In this document: positions 10,945 to 18,725 of the stretch, in pieces | Position numbering within the stretch: the first letter of the stretch is position 1 | Layout of the letters: every line of letters starts with the position of its first letter | IMG/VR virus record: IMGVR_UViG_3300008954_000112 | Location: 1-39,844 of that record | Source: a virus | Length of the DNA: 39,844 nt | Strand: one strand, 5' to 3' | Notes under the pieces: generated by a model | Told to the model about the DNA's origin: nothing | The model's database searches: none | The model's input: the letters and a program-made list of their open reading frames with translations, nothing else | Program-made: the position numbers and the translations under genes

Positions 10945-13590
10945 ATGACAACAAAAGAAAAAATCATTGATGCTATTATTAACTTAAACAATATGAATAG
11001 TGTTGAGTATTTGCAGAGTTTGCGCCGCGCCGTCGAAGTTGCAACGGATACAACAGTTCGCCCTGCCTATAGGTCGCCTCAAATTGGCAAGACTTCTGTG
11101 TTTATGCTTTCTCCTGATGTTGTTGATAATGTCTTTCAGTATGGGAAATATTTAGAAGCCTCGGGCAATCGCTACGCTGCGTTGCCCAACATAACTGATA
11201 AGCTGCGGGCATCGGCAGGCTTATATTGGACTGATAAAATAACTCAATTGGGCATTGACTCTAATACAAAGAATGAAATGGGTTACATGAATAATATTCA
11301 CCCTACCATAACTCATACGGCAGTCCCGCTGAAGATGCACTTCTCCACCTTGGCACCTGCCGAAGAAGATGAACTTGGTCGAACAGTAGAATGGGTTTTG
11401 CTTGAAGCTAACAACGGCTTTGCGCCCATCTTTGACCCCAACAGTTCCGGCGGCTACGACGTTGTTGGCTCTGACGTAAACTATTTTAGTGCTGAAAAGT
11501 TTGTCAAGCACATGACTGTGGGCTATGACGATACTAGGTTAGCGGGCACGTTGACCGACTACGGCATGAGCGCCATACAGCTACCCTCCAAGTCCGATAT
11601 TGATGAGCAATATGGCGATGCGACATTCTCTTATGCAGATATTCACGGCGATTACAACTATCTCGATAGAAGATACGAAAGCACCATTGCTAGTAATGCA
11701 GTTAAGTCGAATACGCTCCCCAACATGTATGTCTTCTTCGCCTATCAGGATTCTGAAGACCCCAACCCTGCATTTAAGAAGCTGCTAAGTTTAAACAATA
11801 AAATTGATTTAACAAACCATCAAGATATGTTCTCGCTTAATTCAGCAAATCCACAGGTGCGCGTCACACCGTCCGAGAAATACTTTTCTAAATGGACAAG
11901 GGCTTACTCTAACGCTGTGGCAGACGCCGACGTGTTTCATTTGAATCGAAGTTACCAGAACATTCTATTTGCTGCCGAAGACTTGGCAAAGTTGACGCAG
12001 TATGAGGCACACAAGGAAATGTTTCCAATGTGGATGCATGTGGAATTTACGACAGATAAGATGACTGAGTTTGCAGAAACTCTCAAAGATTCTCAACTAA
12101 TGGGCATATTACAAACAAGGTTGTTTGATGCCATAAAAAACAACACACTGCCACATGTCAAGACGTTTGAAGCACGCGCAGTCCCGCTCAATTTAACCAC
12201 CGCTCAAGGCGTTGCATCTCCCGAAAAGAAGCCAATGCTGAAGCTTGTTTATGATAACAATAAGAGAAGGGTGTTTGATTTGAGCAATTGGATAGATACT
12301 GTTGATACCGATAGCGTTGGAGACAGCACGAACTTGGGGCTGGACACGTTGTACTCTACGTTTTTGGGAACATATAAGTTTGCCGATGCCATTTCCAATC
12401 ATCCAAAATATGATTTCTTCAAGAGCCTGATGGCAATTATTTTGAAAGGCAAAATAAAGAAGCTTCTTAAAAAGCACATGAGAACGGTGCAGGAGGTTTT
12501 TGAGGGACAGCCTGCCTATCATGAGACAGTGCTTTACAAGGTTTCAAAATATGCGGGAGCAAACACAAATGGTCAGCCCCTTCAAAGCTTTTACATTCCC
12601 AATTCAAATGATTTGGATGTGTTCAGATATATGGACACTCAAGTAAAATATGATAAGCAGTACACCTATTCAGTCACGGCATATGAACTTGTCGTTGGAA
12701 ATAAGTACAAGTATGAAAACCTCATAACAAAGGTTCAGTACGGAAAATGGGCGGCAGTACAAGTTATTAATGAGCCTTCTTTGAGGTTGATGGAGGTTCC
12801 AGTGTATGTCCATACAAATCGCGTCCTCGACAACCCTCCAATCCACCCCGAGGTCGAATTTGTGCCATACAAGGGCATCAATAATAAGATTAAAATCTTG
12901 GTCAATAGTGGAGTCGGTCGATACGATATCCCGTATAAAATCATTGAGTCCGAAGAACAGATACAGGTGCAGAAGCACAAGAAGGCACAGAACAAGAAGC
13001 ATCTTGATAATACGCTGATGTATGAAACGGATGACTATCCCGCTTTCTTTGAAGTCCGCAGAATAGGCAGACACCCGAAGTCGTTTAGTGATTTCGCCGG
13101 TAAGCGCACTAAACTTGTAAGCACAACACTTAAAAATTCAGATATGATTTCAGCAGGCATCGGAATCGTTGATAAAATCAAGCCCAATAGAAAGTATTAT
13201 TATTGCATAAGGGCAATCGACAATCATGGGCACATTTCGTACCCATCGCCTATTTATGAAGTAGAGATGGTCGATGACGCTGGTTCAATTTATCCGATGG
13301 TTCGGGTGGTAGAGTTCGCACCACGGTTTGAAAGTCAACAGTCAATTGGTGGAAGACGATATGTCCATATTAAGCCAGCAATGCCCCAAATGCTTGTTAA
13401 TGAAGAAGCATCGGGCTTGGTAGAGGTTGGGACTGTTGAACATTTGGAAAAATTAAAATTAAGTATTTCGGAGGAACCCTTGTGGGGCAAGAAGTTTAAA
13501 ATCAGATTGACTTCAAAATCAACTGGACGTAAAATGGATTTTAATATCTCGTTTGAACACGAACATTTGAAACTGAAGAATAGAGATTAA
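10945..13590 (+). CDS. Virion protein with fibronectin-III-like domain
   Basis: An 881-residue protein preceded by an AAGGGA ribosome site ten bases from the ATG. The N-terminal 680 residues belong to no family I recognise. Residues about 695-775 resemble a fibronectin type-III sandwich: a strand beginning AFFEVRRIG, a central KPNRKYYYCIRAID strand with the typical Y-x-Y-x-x-R-A-x-D pattern, then a G-H-x-S-x-P-S turn and a final strand. Such domains are common on phage tail and baseplate proteins and are thought to make weak contacts with cell surfaces. A short C-terminal beta-rich region follows. This is the last gene before a gap holding tandem copies of a promoter-like motif, so it may end a transcription unit, although I see no terminator hairpin there. 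Confidence 0.75.
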   Translation: MTTKEKIIDAIINLNNMNSVEYLQSLRRAVEVATDTTVRPAYRSPQIGKTSVFMLSPDVVDNVFQYGKYLEASGNRYAALPNITDKLRASAGLYWTDKITQLGIDSNTKNEMGYMNNIHPTITHTAVPLKMHFSTLAPAEEDELGRTVEWVLLEANNGFAPIFDPNSSGGYDVVGSDVNYFSAEKFVKHMTVGYDDTRLAGTLTDYGMSAIQLPSKSDIDEQYGDATFSYADIHGDYNYLDRRYESTIASNAVKSNTLPNMYVFFAYQDSEDPNPAFKKLLSLNNKIDLTNHQDMFSLNSANPQVRVTPSEKYFSKWTRAYSNAVADADVFHLNRSYQNILFAAEDLAKLTQYEAHKEMFPMWMHVEFTTDKMTEFAETLKDSQLMGILQTRLFDAIKNNTLPHVKTFEARAVPLNLTTAQGVASPEKKPMLKLVYDNNKRRVFDLSNWIDTVDTDSVGDSTNLGLDTLYSTFLGTYKFADAISNHPKYDFFKSLMAIILKGKIKKLLKKHMRTVQEVFEGQPAYHETVLYKVSKYAGANTNGQPLQSFYIPNSNDLDVFRYMDTQVKYDKQYTYSVTAYELVVGNKYKYENLITKVQYGKWAAVQVINEPSLRLMEVPVYVHTNRVLDNPPIHPEVEFVPYKGINNKIKILVNSGVGRYDIPYKIIESEEQIQVQKHKKAQNKKHLDNTLMYETDDYPAFFEVRRIGRHPKSFSDFAGKRTKLVSTTLKNSDMISAGIGIVDKIKPNRKYYYCIRAIDNHGHISYPSPIYEVEMVDDAGSIYPMVRVVEFAPRFESQQSIGGRRYVHIKPAMPQMLVNEEASGLVEVGTVEHLEKLKLSISEEPLWGKKFKIRLTSKSTGRKMDFNISFEHEHLKLKNRD

Positions 13591-13607
13591 AGTTTTTGCC
13601 GTAGAGG

Positions 13608-13637
13608 GACTATTTATACAAAATGACTATTTATTTG
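13608..13637 (+). promoter_or_regulatory. Tandem ACTATTTAT motif, candidate late promoter
   Basis: GACTATTTAT occurs twice, at 13608 and 13625, 17 bases apart, in the 63-base gap upstream of the 13654 gene. The second copy is about 28 bases from the start codon, with a GGAGG ribosome site between. The same core occurs upstream of 21925 and 37208, and as a variant upstream of 33958. A phage-specific late promoter is the simplest reading, but it has not been tested. TATTTATA at 13611 is also the reverse complement of the T4 late element TATAAATA; since no genes run leftward, I favour + strand use. Confidence 0.5.
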
Positions 13638-13653
13638 CGGAGGGAAACAATAG

Positions 13654-14616
13654 ATGGCTTTCTTAGATAACTCGGGCGACATTATTTTGGATGCTGTCCT
13701 AACTGACACAGGCAGGGCACGGCTCGCCAAGGGCGATGGAACATTCAAAATCACCAAGTTTGCGCTTGGCGACGATGAAATTGATTACAGCCTGTATAAC
13801 AAGGCGCACGCAAGTGGCTCTGCATATTATGATTTAGAAATTATGCAAACCCCGCTTCTGGAGGCGTTCACAAACAACACTTCTTCCATGAAGCACAAGC
13901 TTATCTCGCTTCCGAGAACAAATCTCCTATTTCTTCCCGAAGTTAAGCTGAACACCGTATTTGATGCGAACACAAGCATGGTAACGGGCGTTTCAGAACT
14001 AACAGGCACATTCGCCTGTGCCGTGGATAAGAAAACAGAAGATACTTTGATTGCAGCCGATGAGTTGTCAGATGGAAAGGGAATCCTGAAGGGAGAGAAC
14101 TCATCATCAGGCGCACGGGTTCGTGTTGACCAAGGACTGGACACGACACAAATTCCACCCACAATGACAATTGACCCTGACTTGGTAGAGACAAGCTATA
14201 TTGTTCAAATCGACAACAGGTTCGGAAGAATTATTGGCGCAGATTCCAACACGCCCGCAAACGTATCATATATTGATGATGACAACATTGCAAGCTATTA
14301 CTTCTCTTTTGGGTCGGAGACAGAATATGTCTCAAGCAACGATGAGACTAATGTTAGTGTAAATCAAGTTATTGACGGACCACGCGGTACATTCTTGCAG
14401 TTTAAGATTCAGTCATCGCTGGAATTGAATACCAGCACTCATTTGTTTGAAACACTGGGCGGCGGCACTACGGTTGCACCGGCAACATCACAAGACCCCG
14501 ACCCATCATATTATTACATTGACACACACGTTAGAGTTACTGGAGCAACAACAGGAAGGTCGGTAGATATTCCCGTCCGCTTCATGAAATGCAAAACAAG
14601 CTGTGTGACAACATAA
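13654..14616 (+). CDS. Tail/baseplate protein with fibre-attachment-like N-terminus
   Basis: The 320-residue product starts at an ATG with a strong GCGGAGGGA site. Its first 50 residues (DAVLTDTGRARLAKG, then FKITKFALGDDEIDY) have the plan of phage tail-fibre N-terminal attachment domains, where an L-T-x-x-G motif precedes an A-L-G-D strand. The gene at 6237 opens in a similar way. The rest is beta-rich, ending in a Cys-x-x-x-Cys pair near the C-terminus. The gene begins a run of three closely spaced structural genes (13654, 14632, 15916) downstream of the tandem promoter-like motif. From memory this N-terminus is widespread in marine myoviruses and is annotated only as structural. I infer a baseplate or tail protein; no enzyme function is suggested. 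Confidence 0.75.
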   Translation: MAFLDNSGDIILDAVLTDTGRARLAKGDGTFKITKFALGDDEIDYSLYNKAHASGSAYYDLEIMQTPLLEAFTNNTSSMKHKLISLPRTNLLFLPEVKLNTVFDANTSMVTGVSELTGTFACAVDKKTEDTLIAADELSDGKGILKGENSSSGARVRVDQGLDTTQIPPTMTIDPDLVETSYIVQIDNRFGRIIGADSNTPANVSYIDDDNIASYYFSFGSETEYVSSNDETNVSVNQVIDGPRGTFLQFKIQSSLELNTSTHLFETLGGGTTVAPATSQDPDPSYYYIDTHVRVTGATTGRSVDIPVRFMKCKTSCVTT

Positions 14617-14631
14617 GGGGATTAATAAATA

Positions 14632-15900
14632 ATGGCAAGTACATATAAAACATTTTTGAATGATGACGTGGTGACGGCACGAACGCTGTTACACGAAGCC
14701 ATTCCAATTACGGGTTCAATCGTTTATGGAACCTACGGCTATGACAACGCCACTGAAGCGCATGTCAAGAAGTTTGCTCATGCAATGTTCCAGTCTGTCT
14801 ATGATTATCCATATTTGAGTTCGTCTGCTAACCACATTTTTGATATTGCATACGGTCATCACAAGGATGACTACAATGCCCTCGGTTCGGAGAGTTTGGC
14901 GAACACATATCATTCCAAGAGAAAGAACATCTATAACCAGATGGCACAGATTTTGGTTGGTCACGATACAAGCGGCGACATCCAGAAGTTTGATGCCGAT
15001 GGCGACATCATTGCGGGCGGTGCCAAGTATACATCTTGCATCTTCCTAAACTTTGCTCGGCTCTTAAACAAAGACGAAATCAAGAAGGGTTCGTTTGAAT
15101 TGACAATGGGCGTCCACGCTTCTTACGAGGGCAGTGCCGCCGGGACAAACCACAGCACTGGCACTACCCAAGGTGAAGCCGCTGCGATGCACACTCAGTC
15201 TCTAACAATTAAAGATGACGGTGCTTCCACCGACTATCGCGTTAACTCTCCAGCAGGCGAGTACGGTATCCTGAAGATTACAGCAGACACCACATCAAGC
15301 AACTATTCTACTGATTATGCCACCGAAGCAAGGAAACGATGCGGATTAATTTATTATCAGGCAGGCGTCGTTGTGCTGGACTCAAACATTTTTGTTAAAT
15401 ATGCTGGCTCTGACAATAACAGCCTATTTGATGGGCAAGCCCATGCGAGAAAAACAGGGAAGCTTGCTGGAACGGATACGGTCGCCCATGTAGATAACGG
15501 CTCCTGTGAAGTCTTTGTTGCTTCCTCGGGCGGTAGACAGTTTACAATTGACGGAGCAATCCAGCAATCCACCTCGGTGTCCATGACAAATGACGCACTA
15601 CTAACCAGCATCAGAAAGAGGATTGCAAAAGTTTGTTTCAACAACACAACAGAGTTGAACTCAACAATTTATTTCTGCCGCGTGAACCATAATGATTTCA
15701 ATTACAGTTCTAATCCCACTTATCTGTCCTCAAGCCAGATTCGTGTTAAAAACACTCAGTCGGACGCTCCAGTTTCATATGTTACGACAGTTGGTTTGTA
15801 TTCATCTGATAACGAGATGCTTGCGGTAGCTAAACTCTCCGAGCCGCTACGCAAAGACCCGACGAATGACATTACGCTGCGCGTGAGGCTGGACTATTAA
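14632..15900 (+). CDS. Tail-associated virion protein, paralogue A
   Basis: A 422-residue protein, ATG start with an AAGGGG site upstream. It is a diverged paralogue of the next gene: both have a D/S-x-IKKG strand near the middle, an N-P-T-Y motif about 60 residues from the C-terminus, and a matching C-terminal block of the form V-G-[IL]-Y, then A-K, then P, ending in an alternating strand with a final D-[FY]. No catalytic residues or membrane segments are seen. The pair lies between a fibre-attachment-like gene and the recombination island. Tandem duplication followed by divergence is common for proteins forming hetero-oligomeric rings or wedges, so a baseplate role is a reasonable inference, but it is only an inference. 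Confidence 0.75.
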   Translation: MASTYKTFLNDDVVTARTLLHEAIPITGSIVYGTYGYDNATEAHVKKFAHAMFQSVYDYPYLSSSANHIFDIAYGHHKDDYNALGSESLANTYHSKRKNIYNQMAQILVGHDTSGDIQKFDADGDIIAGGAKYTSCIFLNFARLLNKDEIKKGSFELTMGVHASYEGSAAGTNHSTGTTQGEAAAMHTQSLTIKDDGASTDYRVNSPAGEYGILKITADTTSSNYSTDYATEARKRCGLIYYQAGVVVLDSNIFVKYAGSDNNSLFDGQAHARKTGKLAGTDTVAHVDNGSCEVFVASSGGRQFTIDGAIQQSTSVSMTNDALLTSIRKRIAKVCFNNTTELNSTIYFCRVNHNDFNYSSNPTYLSSSQIRVKNTQSDAPVSYVTTVGLYSSDNEMLAVAKLSEPLRKDPTNDITLRVRLDY

Positions 15901-15915
15901 AAGGGGGATACATTC

Positions 15916-17274
15916 ATGCCCTTATACAAGTTCAGCACGAATGACGTATTCAGAAACAGAGTAAAGACACATCCAAGGACAAAATTTCTGATTAACAACG
16001 GGACTATCGTTTATAACGGTGAGATTCCCGCTACTGGTAAGCAGGATAGCATCCCAAAGAAGATAACGCACGCGCCTTCTGGATATCTTAGTCTCTACGA
16101 AATCAACGTCGATAAAAACGAAACTGCTCACACGTTTGATGCGGCTACTGGCAACGGCGTGACGGCAATGGCTTATCCGTTCATTACGAAGGCTGGCTCA
16201 CTGACCGCTTTCAAGACAGTATCCGTTTCATCATTCCAGTCGTTTTCTTATGGCGACATCATGTCCAGCAGCTACCCTCTAACGTCCTCTGTTGCTGTTG
16301 AACACCACAGGGCTGATGGTGAGGTGCCAACGAATTGCACGCAGTACAGACGGCATATAAACTCTCTTAGGAACACCTTTGAGCATTATGCCTATATGTC
16401 TCCCCACTACGCATGGGAATCAGCCTCATCAGCTTACGGTACTTGGTCGAAGGACACACAGGAGATGGCGCTCGTGAGCGTGCCCTCAATTTTTTATGGT
16501 TCCTCAATCAAGAAGGGCACAGTTAAATTAAATTTCTATATTACAGGTAGTTTGGTTGGGCAGCTTGAAGATTCAAACAGGAACGGGGAGTTGATACAGG
16601 TTTTGCCGCAAGACGCTAACGAAGGTAAGGTCGCAGGCGTTGTTTTGTATAACGAGGGCATCATGGCGCTTACCGGCAGTTGGGACTTGGACGCCTCTTA
16701 TAAAGATTATTTTATGGCTTGCCCAGATTGCTTAACCGCACACCCCGATGGCTCGGATGGCGATAGCGACCCCGACCCAGTTGCTCCAACATGGACGTTG
16801 TGGGGGAGCCAAGGCAATCCAGACGATGATTCGTGCAACGAAGTACTAGACACGGCAGGCTCCCATTATCCAATTGATAAGGACTCGGGACCGTACAGTG
16901 TGACGCTTTGCCCCTCTGCTTCATGGGGGGTGGAATTCCAAGGGACATCTTATGTGTCTGTCTTGACGATGATGGCACACGCCCCAATGGGACAGCTAAA
17001 CCATTCTAACAATCCGACCTATGTTAAGCGTGGTCAGGCAGAGCAGCCATTGCTCGACGGCGCACAATTTGTAGAAAAAGATGAAAAAGCACTTACCAAC
17101 ATTGTAAAATCAGTGTATACTAACTACAGTGAAAGTTTTGAGAAGACCACTTACATTTCTAAGGTGGGGATTTATGATGAGGATAGAAACTTGATTGCAA
17201 TTGCTAAGGTCGCAACTCCTGTTAAGAAAACGGAAGACCGAGAATATACATTTAAAATTAAAATGGACTTTTAA
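15916..17274 (+). CDS. Tail-associated virion protein, paralogue B
   Basis: A 452-residue protein with a strong AGGGGG ribosome site 15 bases after the previous stop. Residues about 190-210 (PSIFYGSSIKKGTVKLNF) and 240-255 (VVLYNEGIMALTGSWDL) form conserved-looking beta strands. The C-terminal 60 residues match those of paralogue A. Unlike A, it carries an Asp/Pro-rich insert at about residues 273-310, with several cysteines (a C-x-x-C pair and later single cysteines) that could bind a metal or form a small knot. From memory, the central block is strongly conserved in marine myovirus structural proteins. It ends in TAATG, sharing bases with the start of the resolvase gene, so resolvase translation may depend on ribosomes that finish this gene. 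Confidence 0.75.
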   Translation: MPLYKFSTNDVFRNRVKTHPRTKFLINNGTIVYNGEIPATGKQDSIPKKITHAPSGYLSLYEINVDKNETAHTFDAATGNGVTAMAYPFITKAGSLTAFKTVSVSSFQSFSYGDIMSSSYPLTSSVAVEHHRADGEVPTNCTQYRRHINSLRNTFEHYAYMSPHYAWESASSAYGTWSKDTQEMALVSVPSIFYGSSIKKGTVKLNFYITGSLVGQLEDSNRNGELIQVLPQDANEGKVAGVVLYNEGIMALTGSWDLDASYKDYFMACPDCLTAHPDGSDGDSDPDPVAPTWTLWGSQGNPDDDSCNEVLDTAGSHYPIDKDSGPYSVTLCPSASWGVEFQGTSYVSVLTMMAHAPMGQLNHSNNPTYVKRGQAEQPLLDGAQFVEKDEKALTNIVKSVYTNYSESFEKTTYISKVGIYDEDRNLIAIAKVATPVKKTEDREYTFKIKMDF

Positions 17275-17810
17275 TGCTGCTTGGATTGGATATTTCCACT
17301 TCCATCACTGGCGCAACTGTACTGGATGAGAGCGGGAACATTGTCTTCTGTGAATCGTGGGATACGAGGAATAAAAATCATTTCCCTACGTTGTACCACA
17401 AGGCAGATTTTGTAAAAAATAAATTAAAAACACTTGACAAGCGGTTCAATATAGGTTATATTTATATAGAACAATCCTTACAGAGTTTTAGGAGTGGGTT
17501 TTCTTCTGCGAAGACGCTCTCAACTTTGTCGAGGTTTAATGGGATTGTGTCATGGACTTGCTGGGACATGTTCAAGGTAGAGCCTCAGATGCTCGCTGCA
17601 TCCTCAGCGAGAAAGAAAGTGGGTGTACCAATTAAGCGAGGTGACAATGCAAAAGAAAAAGTTTTGAATTTTTTACTTGACAACGAGCCAGAATTTGTTA
17701 TAATGTATACAAAGTATGGAAACCCAAAGCCCGAATCGTATGACAGGGCTGATAGTATCATCATCGCAAGAGCGGGGTATGAGTGTATAAAGAAAAGCTT
17801 ACCATCCTAA
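17274..17810 (+). CDS. ruvC-like: RuvC-type Holliday junction resolvase
   Basis: The 178-residue product has the RNase H-like fold signature of RuvC endonucleases, which cut four-way DNA junctions by paired metal-dependent nicks. The opening strand is LLGLDIS with D6; YIYIEQS supplies E66; the C-terminal helix carries D157-R-A-D160. This D/E/DxxD set matches the catalytic four of E. coli RuvC (D7, E66, D138, D141), and the length is close to the usual 170-190. In a phage the likely job is resolving recombination intermediates and branched DNA before packaging. No good ribosome site precedes the ATG, which overlaps the upstream stop as TAATG, so translational coupling is likely. The gene overlaps the primase by 28 bases and contains two sigma70-like promoter sequences. 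Confidence 0.85.
   Translation: MLLGLDISTSITGATVLDESGNIVFCESWDTRNKNHFPTLYHKADFVKNKLKTLDKRFNIGYIYIEQSLQSFRSGFSSAKTLSTLSRFNGIVSWTCWDMFKVEPQMLAASSARKKVGVPIKRGDNAKEKVLNFLLDNEPEFVIMYTKYGNPKPESYDRADSIIIARAGYECIKKSLPS
17434..17462 (+). promoter_or_regulatory. Sigma70-like promoter inside resolvase gene (P1)
   Basis: TTGACA at 17434-17439 and TATATT at 17457-17462 are separated by 17 bases, matching 11 of 12 consensus positions with the optimal spacer. It points toward the primase and Mre11-Rad50 genes. It lies in coding sequence, so it could be chance, but the agreement is high and a second such site follows 215 bases later. Confidence 0.5.
17677..17704 (+). promoter_or_regulatory. Consensus sigma70 promoter inside resolvase gene (P2)
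   Basis: A perfect TTGACA at 17677-17682 and a perfect TATAAT at 17699-17704 are separated by 16 bases. Transcription would start near 17711, giving the primase messenger a leader of about 70 bases. The match is to the host housekeeping promoter, not to the AT-rich motif seen upstream of virion genes, which suggests early expression of the primase and the Mre11-Rad50 fusion. Confidence 0.6.
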
Positions 17811-18715
17811 CCGATGCCCTCGGAGAGAGTTACCGCTCCGGGGATGAACACTTGTTTTTCTGTCCAAAATGTAATCACCACAAGAAAAAGATGTCGGTGA
17901 ATATTAATAAGGATAAGTTCAAGTGTTGGGTTTGTGATTATTATGGAGCATCTATACGGCGGCTCATCCGGCGCTATGGGAATTATGCCCACCAAAAGAA
18001 ATGGTCACAATACGAACCAGAATTGGAGATTAGTGGTTTTGAAGAAGCGTTCTTCGGCACTGGAGAAGAAGAAGTGGTCGAAACCCTTTCTCTGCCTCCT
18101 GAGTTTAAGCCGCTTGCGACCGTCGCCACGTCTTTGGCAGCAAAGCCTGCCCGAAGATACTTGATGGAGCGTGGCATTACCAGAGAAGATATATTGCGAT
18201 GGAAGATTGGTTATTGCCCATCGGGGGAATACGGTGGTCGAGTTGTCATACCGTCATTCAACTGCGATGGGAAGGTCAGTTACTTTGTGGGTCGCACCTA
18301 TGATGGAAACTGGAAGAAGTACATGAATCCGTCTGTTCAAAGAAATCTTGTCTTTAATGAGTTGTATGTTGATTGGCGAAGCGACCTCTCAATTGTAGAG
18401 GGAGTGTTCGACGCTATCGTTGCTGGCAACGCCGTGCCCATCTTGGGCTCTTCGCTCAGGGAAGATTCAAAGCTTATTAAGAATGTGGTGGAGAACGACA
18501 CGCCAGTTTACATCGCATTAGACCCAGACGCAGAGAAAAAAGCACTAAAATTAATAAAAAAGTTGTTGACATTTGACATTGAGTTGTATAAAGTAGACAT
18601 TAACCCATACAGTGATGTTGGGGATATGTCGAAACAGGAATACCAAAAGCGAAAGGATTCCGCTGTTTTGATGACGAACGAGTCGTTCCTCGTCAAAGCA
18701 ATCGCATCTATATAA
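17783..18715 (+). CDS. DnaG-type DNA primase (zinc finger plus TOPRIM)
   Basis: This makes the short RNA primers for lagging-strand synthesis at the phage fork, in the role of T4 gp61. The 310-residue product starts with GTG, overlapping the resolvase by 28 bases, with AGCGGGG just upstream. Residues 27-51 form a CHC2-like zinc finger (C27-P-K-C30, two His, C48-W-V-C51). A TOPRIM domain follows, with E206 in IVEG and D247-P-D249 in ALDPDAE, the residues that bind catalytic magnesium. It lacks the long C-terminal helicase-binding region of cellular DnaG and the helicase of T7 gp4, so it should need a separate helicase, not found in this window. The next gene follows after ten bases. Confidence 0.85.
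   Translation: MYKEKLTILTDALGESYRSGDEHLFFCPKCNHHKKKMSVNINKDKFKCWVCDYYGASIRRLIRRYGNYAHQKKWSQYEPELEISGFEEAFFGTGEEEVVETLSLPPEFKPLATVATSLAAKPARRYLMERGITREDILRWKIGYCPSGEYGGRVVIPSFNCDGKVSYFVGRTYDGNWKKYMNPSVQRNLVFNELYVDWRSDLSIVEGVFDAIVAGNAVPILGSSLREDSKLIKNVVENDTPVYIALDPDAEKKALKLIKKLLTFDIELYKVDINPYSDVGDMSKQEYQKRKDSAVLMTNESFLVKAIASI
18566..18592 (+). promoter_or_regulatory. Weak sigma70-like promoter upstream of Mre11-Rad50 fusion
   Basis: TTGACA at 18566-18571 and TATAAA at 18587-18592 match 11 of 12 consensus positions, but the spacer is only 15 bases, which is below the usual 16-18. It lies within the primase gene, about 134 bases before the fusion gene. It may be chance; its interest comes from lying in the same short region as P1 and P2. 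Confidence 0.25.
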
Positions 18716-18725
18716 AGGGAGAAGC

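Noticed and set aside
13611-13618. TATAAATA (T4 late promoter) on the - strand
   Set aside because: TATTTATA here and at 21893 reads as the T4 element on the other strand, but no leftward genes exist. The + strand reading of the repeated motif is more sensible.
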